A stretch of 64,000 bases of DNA from Blastocatellia bacterium AA13 (GTDB lineage Bacteria > Acidobacteriota > Blastocatellia > UBA7656). The translations under genes and the position numbers were made by a program. Below, in pieces: positions 1 to 9,304 of this stretch. The notes below the pieces were generated by a model that was not told the origin of the DNA, searched no databases, and saw nothing but the letters and a program-made list of their open reading frames with translations. Each line of letters begins with the position of its first letter. Position 1 is the first letter of the stretch. The DNA is taken from the NCBI GenBank assembly GCA_003222245.1, contig QHVH01000005.1, positions 62,001 to 126,000 of the forward strand, given 5' to 3'.

Positions 1-515
1 TATATTCCCTTCGCCGGGTGAACATTGAAAGAAGGCGTCTTTTCGGAATGGAAAGGACAACGCGCAATATAATTCGCTCCTCGCTTTTTCAGGGAGACGT
101 AATCCGACACTACTCGAATAATGTCAGCCTGGTTTCTAACGTCGTCGGCAAATCCCTGCGGTAAGCGCATTGCTGTAGCTCGTGTAAGGTCGCCGGGTTA
201 ATTGATTCAAGAATGAAAACCGGAGGAGCGTCCGTTGCTGGGAGCAGTTGATTCTTACAGCAGAACGATAGATCGCGCAAGAGACCTGTTTCAAAGAGTG
301 CTGCTGGTTTCATCCGCCGCCCGCGCCCCGCAAACAACCGTCGAGTGTTTTTGAAACCCCCAGTAGAATCGCGCGTGTTAAGTATGAATGATCTCTTCGC
401 GACAAAGGCAGATTCATCACCAAACAGTTCAACTCAGGCCGAGCGCTCACGGCGTTCAAAACGACGAACGTGACCTGATCTGCGCATCGTCAATCCAGCG
501 CATCGGAGAAGAATA
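1..515. other. Left-edge stretch with no recognised gene
   Basis: No convincing coding region is visible. A 75-codon minus-strand frame at 110-337 has no recognisable domain and no good ribosome binding site. The stretch may hold the promoter of the small secreted protein that follows, but I could not pick a clear -35/-10 pair. Confidence 0.4.
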
Positions 516-845
516 ATGATGAAAACAAGACTCGTGAAAGGCGGCATAGTCGTTACCTGCGCATTCGTAGTCGCTATCGCGGCCACGGCCATCGCGCAGC
601 GGCGCGGTTCGGCGGAAGATCGGCCGGCAGGTGAGCAATGGGAGTATCTGATTGTCGGCGGCGGTAATGTGAACTTCTCATCTTCATCCAACTCTTCGAT
701 GAGAAAGGAGACGTCGGGAAGTTTTGCTCGCGAGGTGTTCCCTCTGGAGGCGAACATGGATAAGCTCGGAGCGAAAGGCTGGGAACTCGTTACCGTCTAT
801 GGCTCGCCGGTCGATCCGACGTTCTTTTATAAGCGAAGGCGATAG
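516..845 (+). CDS. Small exported protein with DUF4177-like C-terminus
   Basis: A 109-residue protein. Residues about 8-27 form a hydrophobic export signal ending near an AIAQ cleavage-like site. The rest resembles the short DUF4177 fold: a W-E-Y-L-I-V strand, then a helix with L-G-A-K-G-W-E-L-V, then a terminal F-Y-K-R strand. DUF4177 proteins have no assigned function. The ATG at 516 is preceded by GGAG at a spacing of about 7; a second ATG follows directly. A Ser/Asn-rich loop (residues about 52-63) sits between the strands. It has no same-strand neighbour that suggests a role. Confidence 0.6.
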   Translation: MMKTRLVKGGIVVTCAFVVAIAATAIAQRRGSAEDRPAGEQWEYLIVGGGNVNFSSSSNSSMRKETSGSFAREVFPLEANMDKLGAKGWELVTVYGSPVDPTFFYKRRR

Positions 846-1012
846 CGATCGCTGAAGATGTATCGCAGGTCAGGACGACTTCGATGAACCCATCTACGAG
901 TTCCTACCGGCGGTCGCCTTTGGCTTCTCATCGGCGCCGGCAGAATTCACGGGCAGCGCTACACGGTGGACTTTTGGGAAATCAGTTGAGAAGAGCTGAG
1001 CGGACCGGAGTC

Positions 1013-2989
1013 CTACTTCTTTGCCGCGGCCTCGGCAGGCGTGTTTTTCTTGAGGAACGCATTCAGCCCCGCGTAGAGCGATGCCGCAATTCGCTCGCGA
1101 AACAGACCCGTTTGCAGCATGGCTTCATCTTTCGGGTTGGAGACAAAAGATACTTCCGCAAGCACGCTTGGCATGGCCGAGCCGAGCAGAACCGCAAAGG
1201 GCGCATGCTTCACGCCGCGATTCACCTGGCTGCTCTGCGCCTGCGAACCCACGCCTCGCACCAGTCCAGCCTGAATATACCGAGCGAGCTCTCTCGAATC
1301 CGTGACTCTGTTTCCGGCCGACACCGTCGTGGTAACGGTCGTTTCCTGTTTTTCCGATCCTGACGAAGCCGTCGAGTGGGCCGCCGCTGTTGTCGCCTGA
1401 TTTGCAGCGGCGACTTCGTTCGAAGTTGCGGACGCCGAGCGGGCGGCATTCTTCAAGTCCGCCTTTGCCGCGCGGTCGGGAGTGACAAAGAATGTCTCCA
1501 CTCCGGAGGCCGCCTTTGACGGACTCGCGTTCGCGTGAATCGAAATGAACAAATCCGCGTGACGCGAGTTGGCTATCGCGGTCCTCTCTTCCAGCGCGAT
1601 GAAACGATCCGACTCTCGCGTTAGCAGAACCTCTATCTCGGGATGACTGCGCTTGATATACGCCCGAAGTCTCCGCGCAACGTCGAGCACTAGATCCTTT
1701 TCCTGCAAACCTCCAGCGCCGATGGTGCCGGTATCGTGACCTCCGTGTCCGGGGTCGATAATTATCAGTTTTATTCCGTGGGTCTGATTCGCGGTCGGCT
1801 GCTGCGCAGGACCGACAACCGGCGCTTCATGCGAGTTCGGCTGGGAATGACTCGCGCTGTCACTGTTGCTTGCATTCACCACGATAGGGTCGCCGATCTC
1901 GGGCAAAGAGAAGATGGGCGTGCCCATGAATACCCTGTTTCGCGTCATTCCTCGTTCGTGAGCTCCGCCCCTGGCTTCAGCGGCCGCATGCAAAGAGACT
2001 CGCGGTCTTTCCGAATCGCCATACTCCCTGGGCTGCGCGGTAGAGTGAAGATCAATCACCAGCCGGTCGGGATCCGCGAGAAGAAATGTCGAATACTCGG
2101 CAAGCTTTTCGACCTCGATCTCTACGCGCAGTTCGCCGGCGGCGCCTGCCACGGTTATATGTTTAAGCAGGCTGGACTCACCGATGATGAACCTGCGCCC
2201 CGCCAACTGTTGTCCTATAGCAGCCGATCCCAGATCGACTGCAAGGCGATTGGCTCCAATTCGCTTCGCGGTGAATTTGATCTCCTGTGAGAGATCGAGA
2301 ACCACTCGGGCGTAATCCGGTCCGCTGAAATTGCGGACATTAGAAAGCAGAGCGCGCCCTTCCGTTTGTGAGCCGTTCAAGGGCGCAATCACATCCGCGG
2401 CGGAGCCTGCGCGTCCGATCTGCCGATCGAGTCTCGCCAACACGGCGCGCGCCTCTCTGGCCATCACCGAGTTCGGAAAGTAGTCGACGATCCGGCGGTA
2501 GGCATCCGCGGCTCCATTCAAGTCTTGAAAATTTTCTTCGTAGATCTGAGCTATCGTAATGAGAGCGCTTCCAACGAGGCTGCTGCCGGGATAAACGGAG
2601 ATCACTTTCCTGAAAGCGTCTACCGCCTGTTGATAAAGCGCATAATCGCCGTTCGCGGATGCCAGCTCCAGCTTCAGCTCGGCGATTTTGTACACCGAAT
2701 CCGCGGCGAGGTTGGGCTCGGCGCCGAATCGAATTACCTGATTGTAGGCATCAATGGTGTGAAGATATTCGCTGCTGGAGCGGCCTTCGAAGGAATGCTC
2801 GTGAAGCGACGCGAATAACTCATTGGCCGCTTCGAAGAGGTTTTCGACAAAGTTGCCCGGCGCGCGTTTTACGTTAGCGCTCGCGTTGACCACTTCGGGC
2901 GAATTCAGAGTCGGACTGGCCGCGAGACAAAAGACCAGCCCCAGCGCGATTGCGCTCGCGAAGAGTTTCTTTCGCCTTGATTCGAACAT
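1013..2989 (-). CDS. N-acetylmuramoyl-L-alanine amidase with TPR, AMIN and Amidase_3 domains
   Basis: A 658-residue exported peptidoglycan hydrolase that should cleave the amide bond between MurNAc and the stem peptide. After an N-terminal signal (about 8-30), residues about 70-200 are TPR/YbgF-like helices. An AMIN domain (about 215-320) likely targets it to peptidoglycan or the septum. The Amidase_3 domain starts near residue 405 with I-I-I-D-P-G-H-G-G; zinc ligands are this His, the Glu of L-Q-E-K-D and the His of S-I-H-A-N, and the catalytic Glu is in L-A-E-V-S-F. A low-complexity Ala/Ser/Thr insert of about 60 residues interrupts the catalytic domain. It lies 90 nt downstream of the lytic transglycosylase on the same strand and is probably cotranscribed. 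AmiC-like is the closest description; I leave the symbol blank. Confidence 0.9.
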   Translation of the reverse strand: MFESRRKKLFASAIALGLVFCLAASPTLNSPEVVNASANVKRAPGNFVENLFEAANELFASLHEHSFEGRSSSEYLHTIDAYNQVIRFGAEPNLAADSVYKIAELKLELASANGDYALYQQAVDAFRKVISVYPGSSLVGSALITIAQIYEENFQDLNGAADAYRRIVDYFPNSVMAREARAVLARLDRQIGRAGSAADVIAPLNGSQTEGRALLSNVRNFSGPDYARVVLDLSQEIKFTAKRIGANRLAVDLGSAAIGQQLAGRRFIIGESSLLKHITVAGAAGELRVEIEVEKLAEYSTFLLADPDRLVIDLHSTAQPREYGDSERPRVSLHAAAEARGGAHERGMTRNRVFMGTPIFSLPEIGDPIVVNASNSDSASHSQPNSHEAPVVGPAQQPTANQTHGIKLIIIDPGHGGHDTGTIGAGGLQEKDLVLDVARRLRAYIKRSHPEIEVLLTRESDRFIALEERTAIANSRHADLFISIHANASPSKAASGVETFFVTPDRAAKADLKNAARSASATSNEVAAANQATTAAAHSTASSGSEKQETTVTTTVSAGNRVTDSRELARYIQAGLVRGVGSQAQSSQVNRGVKHAPFAVLLGSAMPSVLAEVSFVSNPKDEAMLQTGLFRERIAASLYAGLNAFLKKNTPAEAAAKK

Positions 2990-3079
2990 GCAGCACGCGT
3001 TGAGGGGGTCTACTCAGTCGAAATCCGCGGGGGTAACACGACCACGCACTAAACTATGGGCGGCGGGAGCAACACACGA

Positions 3080-3835
3080 TTAATAGTTATTCGACAGCCT
3101 CGTGGAGTTAGGGCTCGAGAGTATTATTGCCGCCGGCGCGACTGGTTCGCCGCGCTGGGCAATCTTTTGAACGATCTCTTTGCTCGATCCATACTTTGCC
3201 GAAATGCTTTTCACATACGCTTGCGTTTCGCGATAACGCGGCACCTTGAATCCCGCGCCGACCACCGCGTTTTCGCCCGCGTTATAGCCGGCCAGAGCGA
3301 GCTTGACGTCTCCATCAAACATGTCGAGGAGAAATCTCAGGTAGCGAGCTCCTCCTTCGATATTCTGGGCGGGATCAAATATGTTCGCGACTCCGAACCG
3401 TCGCGCGGTTCCAGGCATCAACTGCATCAAGCCGCTTGCTCCCTTATAAGACCGGGCTCGTGAATTAAAGCCGGATTCTTGCCTCATCACGGCGAACATC
3501 AGTTTGGGATCGACTCCGTTTCGCACCGCGGAATCGACAACCATCTGATCGTATTTCGCGTTGCCGGTGGTCTCGCCGTTCAGATAAACGGCTTCGCTTG
3601 CCGTCTGCGAATTCGGTTTAGTTGCAGCCTTGCTCTTTGGATCGATCGCGGTTCCCGGCTTTGCCTCCGAGGCTCCGCTATTCCCGACCAGGATCATCGT
3701 CGGCACTCGCTCGGCATCCGATGCCGTAGCGGCGCCATCGGCGCCGACAAGCGCCTCCTGTGCGCGAGCGTTGCCCGATAAGATCGCTATCATTGCTATC
3801 AGGGCTATTCCCACAAGAATGGCCGATGATCTCAT
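3080..3835 (-). CDS. Lytic transglycosylase, SLT domain
   Basis: A 251-residue exported protein that should cut the glycan strand of peptidoglycan non-hydrolytically. Residues 1-25 are a signal peptide ending A-R-A-Q. A linker of about 65 residues leads to a Slt70-type domain. The catalytic Glu is in M-R-Q-E-S-G-F-N, followed by G-L-M-Q-L-M-P-G-T-A and the A-Y-N-A-G-style motif (L-A-G-Y-N-A-G-E-N). The ATG at 3835 follows a GGAGG, whose first two G lie at the foot of a possible leader hairpin. A near-consensus promoter and a c-di-GMP-I-like riboswitch lie in the 330-nt leader, so the gene and the downstream amidase may respond to c-di-GMP. Confidence 0.9.
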   Translation of the reverse strand: MRSSAILVGIALIAMIAILSGNARAQEALVGADGAATASDAERVPTMILVGNSGASEAKPGTAIDPKSKAATKPNSQTASEAVYLNGETTGNAKYDQMVVDSAVRNGVDPKLMFAVMRQESGFNSRARSYKGASGLMQLMPGTARRFGVANIFDPAQNIEGGARYLRFLLDMFDGDVKLALAGYNAGENAVVGAGFKVPRYRETQAYVKSISAKYGSSKEIVQKIAQRGEPVAPAAIILSSPNSTRLSNNY

Positions 3836-3987
3836 TCATCCTCCGTTACGAGGCAGGGGGGCATCAATAGAGGGCAGAACTTCGTAACCGGTTGAACAGC
3901 GGCTCTATGCACGTCGTAGCGCCGTTCACCCTGGCTCACGAAACTAAATCGCAGTGGGAGCTGAAATCGTGTGGGAGCATTCTCAGC

Positions 3988-4125
3988 TTCACTTCGGCAG
4001 CCAGACATTCTTGAGCGCCGACTTGCTGCTCACTCTCAACGATACACGCGCTGATAGGTGAGTATTCGACCGCCTCAAGACCTTGGCTTTGCGACCCAGG
4101 ATCGCTCCTGGTGTGCCTTTATCGA
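3988..4125 (-). promoter_or_regulatory. Candidate c-di-GMP-I (GEMM-I) riboswitch
   Basis: Read on the minus strand, GGCACACC is followed by a perfect CCAGGA/TCCTGG stem closed by the GNRA tetraloop GCGA, then GGGTCGCAAAGCC. This matches the GEMM-I core GGCAAACC - stem - GNRA - GGGACGCAAAGCC with two substitutions. A second helix follows (TCTTGAG pairing with CTCAAGA, with a further CTCAC/GTGAG helix inside). The 3' part, GTCTGGCTGCCGAAG, resembles the conserved GCCGGGTTGCCGAAG. TCATCG and CGAAGTGA can close the outer P1 helix with a bulge. It starts about 30 nt after the predicted transcription start of the transglycosylase gene. GEMM-I aptamers bind c-di-GMP; the sign of regulation is not clear. 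An AGCTGA/TCAGCT hairpin follows but has no U tract. Confidence 0.68.
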
Positions 4126-4163
4126 TGACGCCTCAAAGAATCCTTAGTAGAAAGACAGGGTCG

Positions 4164-4192
4164 AGTGTAGTATGCGGCCCCTCCCTTGTCAA
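4164..4192 (-). promoter_or_regulatory. Sigma70-type promoter of the transglycosylase-amidase operon
   Basis: On the minus strand TTGACA (4192-4187) and TACACT (4169-4164) are separated by exactly 17 nt. The -35 is consensus. Initiation would fall near 4157, leaving a leader of about 320 nt that contains the riboswitch candidate. Confidence 0.7.
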
Positions 4193-4335
4193 TAATTAAC
4201 AAATTGAAGTTGGAAACGGCCGCATGACCTTACTCATTCCCCGTTTAAGGGGCAAACAGGCGTCTTTTTGAAACACATAAATCCTCGCGATAACGCTTTC
4301 GAATTCGCTCCAGTGCATAGTTGTATGGCAGCCGC

Positions 4336-6162
4336 TCAGCCGCCGGCCTCACTTCGAAGCGGACCTACTTTCGACCCCAGCTCACGCTTCACGGCGAATA
4401 GCGTGTGATAGCGTTGCATTACGGACGCCGTCAGCGCCTCTTCGGATATCGCCTTATTGATTTCTGTTTGAGACCATTCTCTGCTGCTGACCAGGCCCTG
4501 CACACCCACAACCGTTTCGACCAGCGACTGCTCGAACCATGCGTGCACGGCGTCTGTCGCAAGCGGCCCGATTCCAGGAACGGTTCTGAATTCTTGAGCG
4601 AAGTGATCCGCCATATCCTTGAATACTCGAAAGTCCGCATTGATGAGTAATAGATTCTGCTCCGCGAGATATGATGCCGCGCGATCTTCTATATTGCCGT
4701 ATTCTCTGGTGCCGTCCTTCACACTGACCCACTGCACTTTTGGAAACGCTTCTTGCCGAGCCTTCTTACCCACCGCCGAAGCGGTTTTCTCGAATACCGC
4801 GTAGACGTTTGCGGGCGCGATTCCAGTGGGATTTCCGGCGCTTCCGCCCGCCTGCCGTCTTTGCCTGGTCGAGTTGTGCGACGCCGCCGGGAGTCGTGAT
4901 TCGTCCATTACAATCTCGACGCCGGGCGCCGGTCGGTATCGGCTGATTTTGTAAAGCGGCAGCAGGTCCTTCAACCGTTCGCGAATCGCCTTCGTATGGT
5001 CCCGCTCGGATGCGGCGGAGGCTTTTTGGTTGACCAGTGAACCGAGCTCAGCGGGCAGTTTCTCTCGAAACTCGGCGGCCCAATCCGCCCACGGAAGCGG
5101 CTCATTATCGTTGAGCAGCGCCGTTCTCGACGTGTTTGTGGTTAGCAGGCTGTCGCCATCGACGGCGGGCTCGACATAGACCACCACGTAGCGATAGCCA
5201 AAGGTAACGCCGAATTGCTGAAGCTGAGCCATACCGGCGCGCCCGGTTGCCGGCTCATACAGTTCATTCTTATATAGCGCCGCTACGTGTCCGGCCGATT
5301 CGACGAAGCCCGAGTTGTTCGTTATCGCCGGCTCGTCCTTCAGTATCCACCAGTGAGCGACCGCTCCCGCCAACTGTAGCTTTCCGGATGACTGCGAGTG
5401 CTCGCTGAGATAGGGCTTCTGTCCTGTAAGAGTGCGTAGATAATTGCGATCGGTGTCGGTTCTTGGATACTCCCATCCTTCCCGAGCCTTAACAGTCACG
5501 CGAGGCGGAAACACGTAGTAGCGGGTGTTCAGATACTTTGATATCCATCGCGAAGGCGATGCAACGCCGGGCGGGGCCTTTATTGTATCCGCCCCGGAAG
5601 ATTCTCCAAGCAGCACAACCTTGGTTCCGTGTTTTGCGATCAACTCAGGCCGCACATCATCGGCGATCGGAAGAAAATGCGCATAAGATCCATCTGAATG
5701 CCTCCATTGCTTTAGACCGTATTGGCCGCTGGCGTCCTCATGCATCAAGTGAATCAATGCCCCTTCGCTGTTTTTCCATGATAGATAAAGCACGCCGCTA
5801 GGATTGCGGGTTGCGGCGGCGACTTTCGCTCCAACCCCATAGGCGCCGGATAGCGACTGTGCCGAGACTGACGACGAGAGGTTGTTGATAAACTTCACCA
5901 TCTCGTCGCCGGTCATGCCGTCGCCGGTATCCGTGATGCATAGCTTCCGCACGCCGTCCAGGTCATACATTATCCAATCAACATCCCAGACGACCTCGCC
6001 GCCCTCACCGGTGCGCTGAACGGCGTCGATCGCGTTCTGTGTTAGTTCCCGCAGATACTGAAGAGGATGGCAATCCTGACCAAGACGATCCAGAAGAAAC
6101 CCCGTATTGTAAATCGTCATCGGGAGGATCGATTCCTCGCGTCGGCGGACGTGAGTCGACAT
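4336..6162 (-). CDS. GHKL (HSP90-like) ATPase of unknown role
   Basis: A protein of about 608 residues. The N-terminal 200 residues are a GHKL ATP-binding domain: the N box is E-L-T-Q-N-A-I-D-A, the G1 box D-T-G-D-G-M and the G2 box G-A-Y-G-V-G-A-K. The region to about 400 resembles the transducer segment of HSP90, MutL and MORC-like proteins. The C-terminal 200 residues show no known domain and no histidine-kinase phosphoacceptor. The ATG at 6162 is chosen because AAAGGAG precedes it at about 7 nt; an in-frame TTG lies one codon upstream. It is an orphan gene divergent from cinA. Similar stand-alone GHKL ATPases occur in defence and chromatin-like contexts, but nothing here fixes the function. 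Confidence 0.7.
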   Translation of the reverse strand: MSTHVRRREESILPMTIYNTGFLLDRLGQDCHPLQYLRELTQNAIDAVQRTGEGGEVVWDVDWIMYDLDGVRKLCITDTGDGMTGDEMVKFINNLSSSVSAQSLSGAYGVGAKVAAATRNPSGVLYLSWKNSEGALIHLMHEDASGQYGLKQWRHSDGSYAHFLPIADDVRPELIAKHGTKVVLLGESSGADTIKAPPGVASPSRWISKYLNTRYYVFPPRVTVKAREGWEYPRTDTDRNYLRTLTGQKPYLSEHSQSSGKLQLAGAVAHWWILKDEPAITNNSGFVESAGHVAALYKNELYEPATGRAGMAQLQQFGVTFGYRYVVVYVEPAVDGDSLLTTNTSRTALLNDNEPLPWADWAAEFREKLPAELGSLVNQKASAASERDHTKAIRERLKDLLPLYKISRYRPAPGVEIVMDESRLPAASHNSTRQRRQAGGSAGNPTGIAPANVYAVFEKTASAVGKKARQEAFPKVQWVSVKDGTREYGNIEDRAASYLAEQNLLLINADFRVFKDMADHFAQEFRTVPGIGPLATDAVHAWFEQSLVETVVGVQGLVSSREWSQTEINKAISEEALTASVMQRYHTLFAVKRELGSKVGPLRSEAGG

Positions 6163-6418
6163 CAAGACACTCCTTTCTTGAATTCAAGCCGGACATCTTG
6201 CCGGCGCACGAGTGGTGAGTGATTGAGACAGCCAGGTAGGTGTCGCTCTTTATCGGCGGCTAAACTGTCCTTCGTGATCGCAGATTCTAGCGCCGCCCGC
6301 TCAATCAAACAAGGTAATTCGCTTTTATCACTCTGTGAGACGCGATTCGGCGTGGTTCTTGCGCGCTATTCAAGTTGAGCGTTACATTGACGAGCATCTT
6401 TATGCACAAAGGAGATTG

Positions 6419-7660
6419 ATGAAGCTTACGGCCGACATCATTGCAATTGGCTCCGAGCTCCTGACGCCGCACCGCACCGATACGAATTCGCTCTGGTTAA
6501 CGGAAAGGCTCAACTCGATCGGCATCGAGGTAATGCAGAAAACCATCGTCGGAGACGACGAACAGCGGCTCGAACATGCCATTCGAGATTCGCTGCGACG
6601 GTCCGATCTGATCATTTCGACCGGCGGCCTCGGGCCTACTGAAGATGACGTGACGCGAAAGGTATTCGCCCGCGTACTGGGCAGGCAGCTTACGCTCGAT
6701 TACGACGTACTCGAGACAATTCGCGAGCGTTTCGCCAGCCGGGGTTATCAGATGGCGCCGAATAATGAGCGTCAGGCTCTCGTACCGGCTGGAGCAACCG
6801 TTCTGCCGAATCAAAATGGAAGCGCTCCGGGACTCACGATCAGCCATGAAAGTAAGTTCATAGTTCTGTTGCCGGGGCCTCCGCGAGAGATGCGCCCGAT
6901 GTTCGAAGACCAGATAATGGGAGAACTCGAGAACAGGTCTCGAGGAACCCGAATCGCTCGACGCACGCTGAAGGTCACCGGCCTTGGAGAGTCGGCTCTC
7001 GACGAGTTGATTGCGCCTATATACGGCCAGTATTCCAATCCTCAGACGACGATTCTATTCACTAACTGTGAAATCGAGGTTCACCTGACCGCGACCGCGG
7101 ACAATCTCTCCATCGCCGAAAGGCTGCTGAACGAGTTGTCCGAGAAGCTGAAAGGGAAGGTGGGTGACTATATCTACTCGACCGCGGGCGAATCGATCGA
7201 GGAAGTAGTCGGGCGAGGTCTCGCCGAGAAAGGGCATACAATAGCGACCGCTGAAAGCTGCACTGGCGGCCTCATAGCAGAGCGCATTACCGAAGTTCCC
7301 GGCGCCAGCCGGTATTTTCTAGGCGGCGTCGTCAGCTATACCGAAGACGTCAAGACTAAGCTGCTAGGCGTTCCCCAGGAGATGATAGAAAGGCGGGGAG
7401 TTGTCAGCGGCGAAGTAGCGGAAGCAATGGCCCGAGGGATCAAAGAATCAACCGGCGCTACAATAGGACTGAGCGTCACCGGTATCGCCGGCCCGGGCGG
7501 CGGCACTGTTGCAGTACCCGTAGGCTCCGTGTACATCGGATTATCCGATGATTTAGTAACTTCAAACAGGCGCCTTATGCTTATGGGCGATCGCCAACTG
7601 ATTCGCTGGAGGACTTCGCAGGCTGCGCTGGACATGATCAGGCGCAGATATCTTGGATAA
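6419..7660 (+). CDS. cinA: CinA family protein (NMN amidohydrolase / competence-damage inducible)
   Basis: A 413-residue, full-length CinA. The N-terminal half is a MoCF-biosynthesis-like domain (A-I-G-S-E-L-L, then S-T-G-G-L-G-P-T-E-D-D) associated with pyrophosphatase activity. The C-terminal half, from about residue 250, is the PncC-type nicotinamide mononucleotide deamidase domain with A-E-S-C-T-G-G-L, V-S-Y and V-T-G-I-A-G-P-G-G-G. The family recycles pyridine nucleotide by-products such as NMN. The frame is open from 6335, but the ATG at 6419 follows AAAGGAG and aligns with the family start. Confidence 0.93.
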   Translation: MKLTADIIAIGSELLTPHRTDTNSLWLTERLNSIGIEVMQKTIVGDDEQRLEHAIRDSLRRSDLIISTGGLGPTEDDVTRKVFARVLGRQLTLDYDVLETIRERFASRGYQMAPNNERQALVPAGATVLPNQNGSAPGLTISHESKFIVLLPGPPREMRPMFEDQIMGELENRSRGTRIARRTLKVTGLGESALDELIAPIYGQYSNPQTTILFTNCEIEVHLTATADNLSIAERLLNELSEKLKGKVGDYIYSTAGESIEEVVGRGLAEKGHTIATAESCTGGLIAERITEVPGASRYFLGGVVSYTEDVKTKLLGVPQEMIERRGVVSGEVAEAMARGIKESTGATIGLSVTGIAGPGGGTVAVPVGSVYIGLSDDLVTSNRRLMLMGDRQLIRWRTSQAALDMIRRRYLG

Positions 7661-7766
7661 CCGCGCCCGGACTCATGCGAAATGCTGAATTCGCGTTATA
7701 TCGAGTAGCGCCGCCGCATCGCGTTCAACGGAGCGCCGCAGAGGCTTAAGCAGCCCTAAAATCAAA

Positions 7767-9272
7767 TCATTCCGACTCGGATTCCGCCTCGGGCTCCTCG
7801 GCAATGATCTCATCAGCGCCGACTTCATGTTTCTTCTTGAGGTTGTGAACGTGAACCTTGGAGACGCCGAGCTTTCGAGCAGCGCGCGTTAGACTGTTAT
7901 TAGTCTGGCGAAGCGCGTTTCGAAGCAGGAACCCTTCAAGAGTTCGTTTGGCTTCCTGCCACTTTGGCAATTGATTTCCATCAAACACAAGCCGATTGTC
8001 CTCTGTAAAGATGATTCGTTCTTCGTACTTCGCGGCTACGCGATTGTACTCATCTCCGAGCCACGAGTCCTCGATGTTGCTTAACATATGGCTGGCCCGT
8101 TCGAGCTCCGCCCTCCCGGCCCTCGTGTCCACATAATGATAGGCTTCCGCGAGATAGATCGTGGCTTCGAGTTCAAGCCGGCCATTGACCGGCGTATGTC
8201 CGGAACCCGTGCCTTTCGAGCCGTTCTGATTCGCGCCTCGTGGATGGGCCCATTCCGCCGCCTCCCGAAGAATCTCCGCCGCCTTCTTGAAGTCACGTTC
8301 CGCTATCATCACCTGTCCGAGCGATAGTCTTGCCAGTGCTCGCGCTTCCGACGATGGTGTTTGATCGGCCAACGCAACCGCTTCACCGGCCGTAGCGCTC
8401 GCGCTGTTTGTGTCATTGTTCTTGAGGGCAAGACGGGCTAGAAGCGACAGCGCGCGGCTTTCATCTTCGCTGGAGCCGCGCCGCATTTCGCGGCTTTCCT
8501 CCGCGAGCTTTTGGGCGCGTTCATAGCGGTTCAGGTGAAGCAGAGCGCCCGCAAGCTCGAGCTGGCTCTCGGCTAGGTCCTGCTTGAGGTCGTACCGCTC
8601 GAAGATAATATTTGCTTCCTTGAATACTTCGAGTGATTCCTGAAATTCTCCTGTCGCGCATTTGAGACCTGCGAGACCCAGGAGGGCTCGCGCGTAATAA
8701 CGCCCGCGTTCGGTTCCCTTCAGCAGTCGAATGGACTCGCCATAGTGCGAGGACGCTTCTTCAATGTTGCCGCTGTCCGCTGATACGGCCGCTTGCTCGG
8801 AGATGATAAGACCTTTTAGCACTTCGGCCTTTTTCGTAGAGCGGCCTTTCAAACCTTCGCGCGCTTCGACCAACCGCGCAGCCGCTTCGGCGAGAAGCCC
8901 GCGCTTGTGATCCAGGGCTGCCAACCCGAGCAGCGCCTGGCTTGTTCCGAACTGATCATGCATAAAACGTGAAAAATGAAATGCCGTTTGATAGTGAACC
9001 TCGGCAAGATCGTAGTTGCGCCGTTGAAGCGCGAGCTTGCCGCTGGCTATGGAAAATCGCGCGGCTACATCTATGTCGGTCGCGCGAGGCGCGACCGCGT
9101 CAAGAAGTTCGGCCGCCTTTTCCATTCTCCCGAAGTACATTTCGACTTCGGCTCGAACTACCATTTCCTGGGGGTCATCCGTCCGCCGCTCCGAAAACAG
9201 CTCTTCAGCAGTTAAGAACTGACCATTATCAATGAGCTCTACAGGACTCTCCTGAAAGACCCGACGTTCCAT
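7767..9272 (-). CDS. TPR protein with C-terminal Fis-type HTH
   Basis: A cytoplasmic protein of about 501 residues. Residues about 15-380 are helical repeats of TPR type (many A-x-x-x-x-G-x-A and Y-x-x-A-L patterns). The end, N-A-L-R-Q-T-N-N-S-L-T-R-A-A-R-K-L-G-V-S, is a Fis/NtrC-type helix-turn-helix, followed by an acidic tail. There is no sigma54 AAA+ domain, so it is a TPR-sensing DNA-binding protein rather than a classical enhancer-binding protein. ATG 9272 is preferred to ATG 9278 because AGGGGG then sits 6 nt upstream. A perfect 12-bp palindrome at 9293-9304 could be an autoregulatory operator. Confidence 0.65.
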   Translation of the reverse strand: MERRVFQESPVELIDNGQFLTAEELFSERRTDDPQEMVVRAEVEMYFGRMEKAAELLDAVAPRATDIDVAARFSIASGKLALQRRNYDLAEVHYQTAFHFSRFMHDQFGTSQALLGLAALDHKRGLLAEAAARLVEAREGLKGRSTKKAEVLKGLIISEQAAVSADSGNIEEASSHYGESIRLLKGTERGRYYARALLGLAGLKCATGEFQESLEVFKEANIIFERYDLKQDLAESQLELAGALLHLNRYERAQKLAEESREMRRGSSEDESRALSLLARLALKNNDTNSASATAGEAVALADQTPSSEARALARLSLGQVMIAERDFKKAAEILREAAEWAHPRGANQNGSKGTGSGHTPVNGRLELEATIYLAEAYHYVDTRAGRAELERASHMLSNIEDSWLGDEYNRVAAKYEERIIFTEDNRLVFDGNQLPKWQEAKRTLEGFLLRNALRQTNNSLTRAARKLGVSKVHVHNLKKKHEVGADEIIAEEPEAESESE

Positions 9273-9292
9273 ACACATCCCCCTATTATTGT

Positions 9293-9304
9293 TGATCTAG
9301 ATCA
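9293..9304. promoter_or_regulatory. 12-bp perfect palindrome upstream of the TPR/Fis-HTH gene
   Basis: TGATCTAGATCA is a perfect palindrome about 20 bp upstream of the chosen start of the TPR/HTH regulator. Its position suits an autoregulatory operator. This is inference from symmetry and position only. Confidence 0.3.
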
